A DNA stretch of 10,000 nucleotides from Albugo candida (Eukaryota > Oomycota > Peronosporomycetes > Albuginales > Albuginaceae): positions 1 to 10,000 of the forward strand of contig CAJNAR010000127.1 of assembly GCA_905220665.1 (NCBI GenBank), given 5' to 3'. Made by a program: the position numbers and the translations under genes. Numbering within the stretch: position 1 is the stretch's first letter; every line of letters starts with the position of its first letter. The notes under the pieces are model-generated. The model was not told the origin of the DNA. It saw nothing but the letters and a program-made list of their open reading frames with translations, and ran no database searches. Shown in pieces: positions 1 through 9,027 of this stretch.

Positions 1-448
1 AGTACTAACTAATCTTTTGTTCAAACTATGTCATTCGTTCAAGGAGGCTATCTCACAAAAACTCCGATTTCGTACACTGGTAATCTAGTTTGTGAAATGC
101 GCATCCTCTAGTAAATGTCCCATGCTGCTTCATGTCAATCCCATATAGCAGATTAGATTGGTTCGAAAGATTGGGTGAAGCGAGATGCCTCACGATTTTG
201 AGATAAAACATATTTCTTCTTTTTCCGAAACTCTGGAGTTTGCTCTCTAGAGCCAATATTTCACGAGGATGTTCTTTTCACAAAAGTTTACATGTACTAG
301 AAATAACTTTCCGTTTCTTCACGTCGCATCTGCTAGAAAAAATGTATTCGTTTACAAGTGAATGTATTAACTAGTGTATATGATGTCAAAAAATTGTGCA
401 AAGAAAAATATTCGAAGGTGCCGAATAATCAAAACCCATCAAAGTGGT
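1..448 (+). repeat. Satellite unit 1, type A (448 bp)
   Basis: Type A. It carries the rare TTAACTAGTG variant near its end, shared only with units 12 and 19, and the long CCGAATAATC tail. Its first 80 bases have the TAT/CGTACACT variants. Unit 12 differs from it only at these two early sites by my reading. Confidence 0.95.
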
Positions 449-897
449 AGTACTAACTAATCTTTTGTTCAAACTATGTCATTCGTTCAAGGAGGCTATC
501 TCACAAAAACTCCGATTTCGTACACTGGTAATCTAGTTTGTGAAATGCGCATCCTCTATTAAATGTTACATGCTGCTTCATGTCAATCCCATATAGCAGA
601 TCAGATTGGTTCGAAAGATTGGGTGAAGCGAGATGCCTCACGGTTTTGAGATAAAACATAATTATTCTTTTTCCGAAACTCTGGAGTTTGCTCTCTAGAG
701 CCATTATTTCACAATGATGTTCTTTTCACAAAAAGTTTACATCTACTAGAAATAACTTTCCATTTTTTCACGTCGCATCTGCTAGAAAAAAAGTATTCGT
801 TTACAAGTGAATGTATTAAGTAGTGTATATGATGTCAAAAAATTGTACGAAGAAAGATATTCGAAGGTGCCGAATAATCAAAACCCATCAAAGTGGT
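449..897 (+). repeat. Satellite unit 2, type B (449 bp)
   Basis: Type B with a distinctive combination: TCTATTAAATGTTACATG in the first third, CACAAAAAGTTTACATC, CCATTTTTTCACG, AAAAAAAGTATTCG, and GTACGAAGAAAGA near the end. Unit 13 repeats this combination and differs at only two bases by my reading (GATCAG versus GATTAG, and ACAATGATG versus ACAAAGATG). Confidence 0.95.
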
Positions 898-1344
898 AGT
901 ACTAACTAATCTTTTGTTCAAACTATGTCATTCGTTCAAGGAGGCTTTCTCACAAAAACTCCGATTTCCTACACTGGTAATCTAGTTTGTGAAATGCGCA
1001 TCCTCTAGTAAATGTCCCATGCTGCTTCATGTCAATCCCATATAGCAGATTAGATTGGTTCGAAAGATTGGGTGAAGCGAGATGCCTCACGATTTTGAGA
1101 TAAAACATATTTCTTCTTTTTCCGAAACTCTGGAGTTTGCTCTCTAGAGCCAATATTTCACAAAGATGTTCTTTTCACAAAAGTTTACATGTACTAGAAA
1201 TAACTTTCCGTTTCTTCACGTCGCATCTGCTAGAAAAAATGTATTCGTTTACAAGTGAATGTATTAAGTAGTGTATATGATGTCAAAAAATTGTGCAAAG
1301 AAAAATATTCGAAGGTGCGAATAACCAAAACCCATCAAAGTGGT
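898..1344 (+). repeat. Satellite unit 3, type A (447 bp)
   Basis: A standard type A copy: CTTTCTC, CCTACACT, CAATATTTCACAAAG and the short CGAATAACC tail. It looks identical or nearly identical to unit 6 and is one A/T change from unit 14 at the CAATATTT/CATTATTT site. Confidence 0.95.
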
Positions 1345-1792
1345 AGTACTAACTAATCTTTTATTCAAACTATGTCATTCGTTCAAGGAGGCTTTCTCAC
1401 AAAAACTCCGATTTCGTACACTGGTAATCTAGTTTGTGGAAATGCGCATCCTCTAGTAAATGTCCCATGCTGCTTCATGTCAATCCCATATAGCAGATTA
1501 GATTGGTTCGAAAGATTGGGTGAAGCGAGATGCCTCACGGTTTTGAGATAAAACATAATTATTCTTTTTCCGAAACTCTGGAGTTTGCTCTCTAGAGCCA
1601 ATATTTCACGAGGATGTTCTTTTCACAAAAGTTTACATGTACTAGAAATAACTTTCCGTTTCTTCACGTCGCATCTGCTAGAAAAAATGTATTTGTTTAC
1701 AAGTGAATGTATTAAGTAGTGTATATGATGTCAAAAAATTGTGCAAAGAAAAATATTCGAAGGTGCGAATAACCAAAACCCATCAAAGTGGT
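1345..1792 (+). repeat. Satellite unit 4, type B with one-base insertion (448 bp)
   Basis: Type B in its middle, with TTTTATTC at the start. An extra G in GTTTGTGGAAATG (about 1438) shifts the frame of the minus-strand open frame that other units share, changing its last codons and extending it to 72. It keeps the TCTAGA site and resembles unit 5 closely, so units 4 and 5 break the A-B alternation. Confidence 0.95.
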
Positions 1793-2239
1793 AGTACTAA
1801 CTAATCTTTTGTTCAAACTATGTCATTCGTTCAAGGAGGCTTTCTCACAAAAACTCCGATTTCGTACACTGGTAATCTAGTTTGTGAAATGCGCATCCTC
1901 TAGTAAATGTCCCATGCTGCTTCATGTCAATCCCATATAGCAGATTAGATTGGTTCGAAAGATTGGGTGAAGCGAGATGCCTCACGGTTTTGAGATAAAA
2001 CATAATTATTCTTTTTCCGAAACTCTGGAGTTTGCTCTCTAGAGCCAATATTTCACGAGGATGTTCTTTTCACAAAAGTTTACATGTACTAGAAATAACT
2101 TTCCGTTTCTTCACGTCGCATCTGCTAGAAAAAATGTATTCGTTTACAAGTGAATGTATTAAGTAGTGTATATGATGTCAAAAAATTGTGCAAAGAAAAA
2201 TATTCGAAGGTGCGAATAACCAAAACCCATCAAAGTGGT
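1793..2239 (+). repeat. Satellite unit 5, type B (447 bp)
   Basis: Type B middle joined to an A-like second half (CAATATTTCACGAGG, TTTACATGTAC). It follows another type B unit, which is consistent with a local single-unit duplication of unit 4 or its source. Confidence 0.95.
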
Positions 2240-2686
2240 AGTACTAACTAATCTTTTGTTCAAACTATGTCATTCGTTCAAGGAGGCTTTCTCACAAAAA
2301 CTCCGATTTCCTACACTGGTAATCTAGTTTGTGAAATGCGCATCCTCTAGTAAATGTCCCATGCTGCTTCATGTCAATCCCATATAGCAGATTAGATTGG
2401 TTCGAAAGATTGGGTGAAGCGAGATGCCTCACGATTTTGAGATAAAACATATTTCTTCTTTTTCCGAAACTCTGGAGTTTGCTCTCTAGAGCCAATATTT
2501 CACAAAGATGTTCTTTTCACAAAAGTTTACATGTACTAGAAATAACTTTCCGTTTCTTCACGTCGCATCTGCTAGAAAAAATGTATTCGTTTACAAGTGA
2601 ATGTATTAAGTAGTGTATATGATGTCAAAAAATTGTGCAAAGAAAAATATTCGAAGGTGCGAATAACCAAAACCCATCAAAGTGGT
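2240..2686 (+). repeat. Satellite unit 6, type A (447 bp)
   Basis: A standard type A copy that I could not distinguish from unit 3 by reading. Confidence 0.95.
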
Positions 2687-3133
2687 AGTACTAACTAATC
2701 TTTTGTTCAAACTATGTCATTCGTTCAAGGAGGCTTTCTCACAAAAACTCCGATTTCGTACACTGGTAATCTAGCTTGTGAAATGCGCATCCTCTAGTAA
2801 ATGTTACATGCTGCTTCATGTCAATCCCATATAGCAGATTAGATTGGTTCGAAAGATTGGGTGAAGCGAGATGCCTCACGGTTTTGAGATAAAACATAAT
2901 TATTCTTTTTTCGAAACTCTGGAGTTTGCTCTCTACAGCCATTATTTCACAAGGATGTTCTTTTCACAAAAGTTTACTCCTACTAGAAATAACTTTCCGT
3001 TTCTTCACGTCGCATCTGCTAGAAAAAATGTATTTGTTTACAAGTGAATGTATTAAGTAGTGTATATGATGTCAAAAAATTGTGCAAAGAAAAATATTCG
3101 AAGGTGCGAATAACCAAAACCCATCAAAGTGGT
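2687..3133 (+). repeat. Satellite unit 7, type B subtype with TCTACA (447 bp)
   Basis: The first of the B subtype found in units 7, 9, 11 and 15. These share CTCTACAGCC (loss of the TCTAGA site), CACAAGGATG, TTTACTCCTAC and TATTTGTTTAC. This copy also has TTACATG, CTAGCTTGTG and CTTTTTTCGAAAC; the last is shared with unit 20. Confidence 0.95.
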
Positions 3134-3581
3134 AGTACTAACTAATCTTTTATTCAAACTATGTCATTCGTTCAAGGAGGCTTTCTCACAAAAACTCCGA
3201 TTTCCTACACTGGTAATCTAGTTTGTGAAATGCGCATCCTCTAGTAAATGTCCCATGCTGCTTCATGTCAATCCCATATAGCAGATTAGATTGGTTCGAG
3301 AGATTGGGTGAAGCGAGATGCCTCACGATTTTGAGATAAAACATATTTCTTCTTTTTCCGAAACTCTGGAGTTTGCTCTCTAGAGCCAATATTTCACAAA
3401 GATGTTCTTTTCACAAAAGTTTACATCTACTAGAAATAACTTTCCGTTTCTTCACGTCGCATCTGCTAGAAAAAATGTATTCGTTTACAAGTGAATGTAT
3501 TAAGTAGTGTATATGATGTCAAAAAATTGTGCAAAGAAAAATATTCGAAGGTGCCGCATAATCAAAACCCATCAAAGTGGT
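3134..3581 (+). repeat. Satellite unit 8, type A (448 bp)
   Basis: Type A with TTTTATTC at the start, a private GGTTCGAGAG (other copies GGTTCGAAAG), TTTACATCTAC, and the CCGCATAATC tail that is found only here and in unit 10. Confidence 0.95.
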
Positions 3582-4029
3582 AGTACTAACTAATCTTTTG
3601 TTCAAACTATGTCATTCGTTCAAGGAGGCTATCTCACAAAAACTCCGATTTCGTACACTGGTAATCTAGTTTGTGAAATGCGCATCCTCTAGTAAATGTC
3701 CCATGCTGCTTCATGTCAATCCCATATAGCAGATTAGATTGGTTCGAAAGATTGGGTGAAGCGAGATGCCTCACGGTTTTGAGATAAAACATAATTATTC
3801 TTTTTCCGAAACTCTGGAGTTTGCTCTCTACAGCCATTATTTCACAAGGATGTTCTTTTCACAAAAGTTTACTCCTACTAGAAATAACTTTCCGTTTCTT
3901 CACGTCGCATCTGCTAGAAAAAATGTATTTGTTTACAAGTGAATGTATTAAGTAGTGTATATGATGTCAAAAAATTGTACGAAGAAAGATATTCGAAGGT
4001 GCCGAATAATCAAAACCCATCAAAGTGGT
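3582..4029 (+). repeat. Satellite unit 9, type B TCTACA subtype (448 bp)
   Basis: TCTACA subtype. It ends with GTACGAAGAAAGA and CCGAATAATC as in units 2 and 13, so its tail and middle come from different subtypes. Confidence 0.95.
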
Positions 4030-4477
4030 AGTACTAACTAATCTTTTGTTCAAACTATGTCATTCGTTCAAGGAGGCTTTCTCACAAAAACTCCGATTTC
4101 CTACACTGGTAATCTAGTTTGTGAAATGCGCATCCTCTAGTTAATGTCCCATGCTGCTTCATGTCAATCCCATATAGCAGATTAGATTGGTTCGAAAGAT
4201 TGGGTGAAGCGAGATGCCTCACGATTTTGAGATAAAACATATTTCTTCTTTTTCCGAAACTCTGGAGTTTGCTCTCTAGAGCCAATATTTCACAAAGATG
4301 TTCTTTTCACAAAAGTTTACATGTACTAGAAATAACTTTCCGTTTCTTCACGTCGCATCTGCTAGAAAAAATGTATTCGTTTACAAGTGAATGTATTAAG
4401 TAGTGTATATGATGTCAAAAAATTGTGCAAAGAAAAATATTCGAAGGTGCCGCATAATCAAAACCCATCAAAGTGGT
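4030..4477 (+). repeat. Satellite unit 10, type A (448 bp)
   Basis: Type A with a private CTAGTTAATG change and the CCGCATAATC tail shared with unit 8. Units 8-9 and 10-11 look like two copies of one A-B dimer. Confidence 0.95.
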
Positions 4478-4924
4478 AGTACTAACTAATCTTTTGTTCA
4501 AACTATGTCATTCGTTCAAGGAGGCTATCTCACAAAAACTCCGATTTCCTACACTGGTAATCTAGCTTGTGAAATGCGCATCCTCTAGTAAATGTCCCAT
4601 GCTGCTTCATGTCAATCCCATATAGCAGATTAGATTGGTTCGAAAGATTGGGTGAAGCGAGATGCCTCACGGTTTTGAGATAAAACATAATTATTCTTTT
4701 TCCGAAACTCTGGAGTTTGCTCTCTACAGCCATTATTTCACAAGGATGTTCTTTTCACAAAAGTTTACTCCTACTAGAAATAACTTTCCGTTTCTTCACG
4801 TCGCATCTGCTAGAAAAAATGTATTTGTTTACAAGTGAATGTATTAAGTAGTGTATATGATGTCAAAAAATTGTGCAAAGAAAAATATTCGAAGGTGCGA
4901 ATAACCAAAACCCATCAAAGTGGT
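4478..4924 (+). repeat. Satellite unit 11, type B TCTACA subtype (447 bp)
   Basis: TCTACA subtype, but with CCTACACT, normally an A-type marker, and CTAGCTTGTG shared with unit 7. The tail is the short CGAATAACC form. Confidence 0.95.
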
Positions 4925-5372
4925 AGTACTAACTAATCTTTTGTTCAAACTATGTCATTCGTTCAAGGAGGCTTTCTCACAAAAACTCCGATTTCCTACA
5001 CTGGTAATCTAGTTTGTGAAATGCGCATCCTCTAGTAAATGTCCCATGCTGCTTCATGTCAATCCCATATAGCAGATTAGATTGGTTCGAAAGATTGGGT
5101 GAAGCGAGATGCCTCACGATTTTGAGATAAAACATATTTCTTCTTTTTCCGAAACTCTGGAGTTTGCTCTCTAGAGCCAATATTTCACGAGGATGTTCTT
5201 TTCACAAAAGTTTACATGTACTAGAAATAACTTTCCGTTTCTTCACGTCGCATCTGCTAGAAAAAATGTATTCGTTTACAAGTGAATGTATTAACTAGTG
5301 TATATGATGTCAAAAAATTGTGCAAAGAAAAATATTCGAAGGTGCCGAATAATCAAAACCCATCAAAGTGGT
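4925..5372 (+). repeat. Satellite unit 12, type A (448 bp)
   Basis: Type A with the rare TTAACTAGTG and CCGAATAATC tail, as in unit 1. It begins the second copy of the units 1-3 block, offset 4924 bp from the first. Confidence 0.95.
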
Positions 5373-5821
5373 AGTACTAACTAATCTTTTGTTCAAACTA
5401 TGTCATTCGTTCAAGGAGGCTATCTCACAAAAACTCCGATTTCGTACACTGGTAATCTAGTTTGTGAAATGCGCATCCTCTATTAAATGTTACATGCTGC
5501 TTCATGTCAATCCCATATAGCAGATTAGATTGGTTCGAAAGATTGGGTGAAGCGAGATGCCTCACGGTTTTGAGATAAAACATAATTATTCTTTTTCCGA
5601 AACTCTGGAGTTTGCTCTCTAGAGCCATTATTTCACAAAGATGTTCTTTTCACAAAAAGTTTACATCTACTAGAAATAACTTTCCATTTTTTCACGTCGC
5701 ATCTGCTAGAAAAAAAGTATTCGTTTACAAGTGAATGTATTAAGTAGTGTATATGATGTCAAAAAATTGTACGAAGAAAGATATTCGAAGGTGCCGAATA
5801 ATCAAAACCCATCAAAGTGGT
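5373..5821 (+). repeat. Satellite unit 13, type B (449 bp)
   Basis: Near-duplicate of unit 2, sharing TCTATTAAATGTTACATG, CCATTTTTTCACG, AAAAAAAGTATTCG and GTACGAAGAAAGA. I count two differences over the unit. Confidence 0.95.
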
Positions 5822-6268
5822 AGTACTAACTAATCTTTTGTTCAAACTATGTCATTCGTTCAAGGAGGCTTTCTCACAAAAACTCCGATTTCCTACACTG
5901 GTAATCTAGTTTGTGAAATGCGCATCCTCTAGTAAATGTCCCATGCTGCTTCATGTCAATCCCATATAGCAGATTAGATTGGTTCGAAAGATTGGGTGAA
6001 GCGAGATGCCTCACGATTTTGAGATAAAACATATTTCTTCTTTTTCCGAAACTCTGGAGTTTGCTCTCTAGAGCCATTATTTCACAAAGATGTTCTTTTC
6101 ACAAAAGTTTACATGTACTAGAAATAACTTTCCGTTTCTTCACGTCGCATCTGCTAGAAAAAATGTATTCGTTTACAAGTGAATGTATTAAGTAGTGTAT
6201 ATGATGTCAAAAAATTGTGCAAAGAAAAATATTCGAAGGTGCGAATAACCAAAACCCATCAAAGTGGT
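5822..6268 (+). repeat. Satellite unit 14, type A (447 bp)
   Basis: Type A, matching unit 3 except CATTATTT for CAATATTT. It is the last unit of the clear 11-unit-offset duplication. Confidence 0.95.
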
Positions 6269-6715
6269 AGTACTAATTAATCTTTTATTCAAACTATGTC
6301 ATTCGTTCAAGGAGGCTTTCTCACAAAAACTCCGATTTCGTACACTGGTAATCTAGTTTGTGAAATGCGCATCCTCTAGTAAATGTCCCATGCTGCTTCA
6401 TGTCAATCCCATATAGCAGATTAGATTGGTTCGAAAGATTGGGTGAAGCGAGATGCCTCACGGTTTTGAGATAAAACATAATTATTCTTTTTCCGAAACT
6501 CTGGAGTTTGCTCTCTACAGCCATTATTTCACAAGGATGTTCTTTTCACAAAAGTTTACTCCTACTAGAAATAACTTTCCGTTTCTTCACGTCGCATCTG
6601 CTAGAAAAAATGTATTTGTTTACAAGTGAATGTATTAAGTAGTGTATATGATGTCAAAAAATTGTGCAAAGAAAAATATTCGAAGGTGCGAATAATCAAA
6701 ACCCATCAAAGTGGT
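6269..6715 (+). repeat. Satellite unit 15, type B TCTACA subtype (447 bp)
   Basis: TCTACA subtype with a private AGTACTAATTAATC at the start and TTTTATTC. Its tail is CGAATAATC, intermediate between the short and long forms. Confidence 0.95.
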
Positions 6716-7162
6716 AGTACTAACTAATCTTTTGTTCAAACTATGTCATTCGTTCAAGGAGGCTTTCTCACAAAAACTCCGATTTCCTACACTGGTAATC
6801 TAGTTTGTGAAATGCGCATCCTCTAGTAAATGTCCCATGCTGCTTCATGTCAATCCCATATAGCAGATTAGATTGGTTCGAAAGATTGGGTGAAGCGAGA
6901 TGCCTCACGATTTTGAGATAAAACATATTTCTTCTTTTTCCGAAACTCTGGAGTTTGCTCTCTAGAGCCATTATTTCACGAGGATGTTCTTTTCACAAAA
7001 GTTTACATGTACTAGAAATAACTTTCCGTTTCTTCACGTCGCATCTGCTAGAAAAAATGTATTCGTTTACAAGTGAATGTATTAAGTAGTGTATATGATG
7101 TCAAAAAATTGTGCAAAGAAAAATATTCGAAGGTGCGAATAACCAAAACCCATCAAAGTGGT
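6716..7162 (+). repeat. Satellite unit 16, type A (447 bp)
   Basis: Type A with CATTATTTCACGAGG. It is the first of four consecutive type A middles (units 16-19), where the A-B alternation is lost. Confidence 0.95.
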
Positions 7163-7611
7163 AGTACTAACTAATCTTTTGTTCAAACTATGTCATTCGT
7201 TCAAGGAGGCTATCTCACAAAAACTCCGATTTCGTACACTGGTAATCTAGTTTGTGAAATGCGCATCCTCTATTAAATGTCCCATGCTGCTTCATGTCAA
7301 TCCCATATAGCAGATTAGATTGGTTCGAAAGATTGGGTGAAGCGAGATGCCTCACGATTTTGAGATAAAACATATTTCTTCTTTTTCCGAAACTCTGGAG
7401 TTTGCTCTCTAGAGCCATTATTTCACAAAGATGTTCTTTTCACAAAAAGTTTACTCCTACTAGAAATAACTTTCCGTTTTTTCACGTCGCATCTGCTAGA
7501 AAAAAAGTATTCGTTTACAAGTGAATGTATTAAGTAGTGTATATGATGTCAAAAAATTGTGCAAAGAAAAATATTCGAAGGTGCCGAATAATCAAAACCC
7601 ATCAAAGTGGT
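7163..7611 (+). repeat. Satellite unit 17, mosaic of A and B (449 bp)
   Basis: The first fifth carries the unit 2/13 markers CTATCTC, CGTACACT and TCTATTAAATG. The middle is type A. The next part has the extra A of CACAAAAAGTTTAC (unit 2/13) followed by ACTCCTAC (TCTACA subtype), then AAAAAAAGTATTCG (unit 2/13) and GTGCAAAGAAAAA (type A). It is the clearest recombinant unit. Confidence 0.95.
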
Positions 7612-8058
7612 AGTACTAACTAATCTTTTGTTCAAACTATGTCATTCGTTCAAGGAGGCTTTCTCACAAAAACTCCGATTTCGTACACTGGTAATCTAGT
7701 TTGTGAAATGCGCATCCTCTAGTAAATGTCCCATGCTGCTTCATGTCAATCCCATATAGCAGATTAGATTGGTTCGAAAGATTGGGTGAAGCGAGATGCC
7801 TCACGATTTTGAGATAAAACATATTTCTTCTTTTTCCGAAACTCTGGAGTTTGCTCTCTAGAGCCATTATTTCACGAGGATGTTCTTTTCACAAAAGTTT
7901 ACATGTACTAGAAATAACTTTCCGTTTCTTCACGTCGCATCTGCTAGAAAAAATGTATTCGTTTACAAGTGAATGTATTAAGTAGTGTATATGATGTCAA
8001 AAAATTGTGCAAAGAAAAATATTCGAAGGTGCGAATAACCAAAACCCATCAAAGTGGT
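7612..8058 (+). repeat. Satellite unit 18, type A (447 bp)
   Basis: Type A middle, but with CGTACACT rather than the usual A-type CCTACACT, so its first 80 bases may derive from a B unit. Confidence 0.95.
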
Positions 8059-8502
8059 AGTACTAACTAATCTTTTATTCAAACTATGTCATTCGTTCAA
8101 GGAGGCTTTCTCACAAAAACTCCGATTTCCTACACTGGTAATCTAGTTTGTGAAATGCGCATCCTCTAGTAAATGTCCCATGCTGCTTCATGTCAATCCC
8201 ATATAGCAGATTAGATTGGTTCGAAAGATTGGGTGAAGCGAGATGCCTCACGATTTTGAGATAAAACATATTTCTTCTTTTTCCGAAACTCTGGAGTTTG
8301 CTCTCTAGAGCCAATATTTCACGAGGATGTTCTTTTCACAAAAGTTTACATGTACTAGAAATAACTTTCCGTTTCTTCACGTCGCATCTGCTAGAAAAAA
8401 TGTATTCGTTTACAAGTGAATGTATTAACTAGTGTATATGATGTCAAAAAATTGTGCAAAGATATTCGAAGGTGCCGAATAATCAAAACCCATCAAAGTG
8501 GT
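8059..8502 (+). repeat. Satellite unit 19, type A with 4-bp deletion (444 bp)
   Basis: Type A with the rare TTAACTAGTG marker of units 1 and 12. Four bases are missing in the A-rich stretch, giving GCAAAGATATTCG instead of GCAAAGAAAAATATTCG near 8457-8470. Confidence 0.95.
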
Positions 8503-8949
8503 AGTACTAACTAATCTTTTGTTCAAACTATGTCATTCGTTCAAGGAGGCTATCTCACAAAAACTCCGATTTCGTACACTGGTAATCTAGTTTGTGGAAT
8601 GCGCATCCTCTAGTAAATGTCCCATGCTGCTTCATGTCAATCCCATATAGCAGATTAGATTGGTTCGAAAGATTGGGTGAAGCGAGATGCCTCACGGTTT
8701 TGAGATAAAACATAATTATTCTTTTTTCGAAACTCTGGAGTTTGCTCTCTACAGCCATTATTTCACAAAGATGTTCTTTTCACAAAAGTTTACATCTACT
8801 AGAAATAACTTTCCATTTTTTCACGTCGCATCTGCTAGAAAAAATGTATTCGTTTACAAGTGAATGTATTAAGTAGTGTACATGATGTCAAAAAATTGTG
8901 CAAAGAAAAATATTCGAAGGTGCGAATAACCAAAACCCATCAAAGTGGT
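8503..8949 (+). repeat. Satellite unit 20, type B TCTACA mosaic (447 bp)
   Basis: The last full unit before the rRNA junction. It has CTCTACAGCC and CTTTTTTCGAAAC as in unit 7, but TTTACATCTAC and CCATTTTTTCACG as in units 2/13. It has private changes GTTTGTGGAATG and GTGTACATG. Confidence 0.95.
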
Positions 8950-9027
8950 AGTACTAACTAATCTTTTGTTCAAACTATGTCATTCGTTCAAGGAGGCTAT
9001 CTCACAAAAACTCCGATTTCGTACACT
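8950..9027 (+). repeat. Satellite unit 21, truncated to 78 bp at the rRNA junction
   Basis: Matches unit positions 1-78 (CTATCTC and CGTACACT variants) and then stops; other units continue with GGTAATCTAG. The next bases belong to the LSU rRNA. The last four bases are compatible with either partner. Confidence 0.95.
9024..9027. other. Satellite/LSU rRNA breakpoint with 4-bp microhomology
   Basis: The + strand CACT here fits both the satellite (GTACACT followed by GG in intact units) and the conserved rRNA (minus strand CTGAAGTG followed by G in typical LSU genes). To the left, the base expected from rRNA is replaced by satellite sequence; to the right, the satellite GG is replaced by rRNA sequence. 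Short shared bases at a join are typical of microhomology-mediated joining, but four bases can also match by chance. Confidence 0.75.

Larger units (their letters stand above)
1..9027 (+). repeat. Tandem satellite array, about 447-bp unit, 20 full copies plus a stub
   Basis: The same unit recurs head to tail from the left edge to 9027. I set the unit start at the AGTACT motif that opens each copy. Starts are 1, 449, 898, 1345, 1793, 2240, 2687, 3134, 3582, 4030, 4478, 4925, 5373, 5822, 6269, 6716, 7163, 7612, 8059, 8503 and 8950. Lengths are 447-449 bp except one of 444. Copies differ at a limited set of recurring sites, which points to homogenisation by unequal exchange or conversion. Two main types exist. 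Type A reads CACGATTTTG and ATATTTCTTC at unit positions 191-220. Type B reads CACGGTTTTG and ATAATTATTC there. No sequence related to rRNA is seen inside the unit. It could be a dispersed satellite or an rDNA intergenic-spacer subrepeat. No transposase, reverse transcriptase or other protein domain is visible. The array is open at the left, so total copy number is unknown. Confidence 0.98.

Noticed and set aside
2..10. TACTAAC, the yeast branch-point sequence, at the start of nearly every unit
   Set aside because: There are no flanking exons or 5' splice site, and one 7-mer in a repeated unit is a single chance event, not 20.
40..50. AAGGAGG, a Shine-Dalgarno-like motif in every unit
   Set aside because: No suitable start codon and open frame follows it, and the rRNA shows that the DNA is eukaryotic. 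Repetition of the unit makes it look recurrent.
78..224. Pol III-like promoter: GGTTCGA (B-box core, unit 160-166), a weak A-box at 78-88 and a T5 run near 220
   Set aside because: The B-box lacks its final CC, the A-box has a mismatch, and no tRNA-like fold is apparent. The evidence is too weak for a SINE or Pol III gene.
1..9027. CRISPR-like or other spaced repeat array
   Set aside because: Units are contiguous with no unique spacers, are about 447 bp long, and sit beside eukaryotic rRNA.
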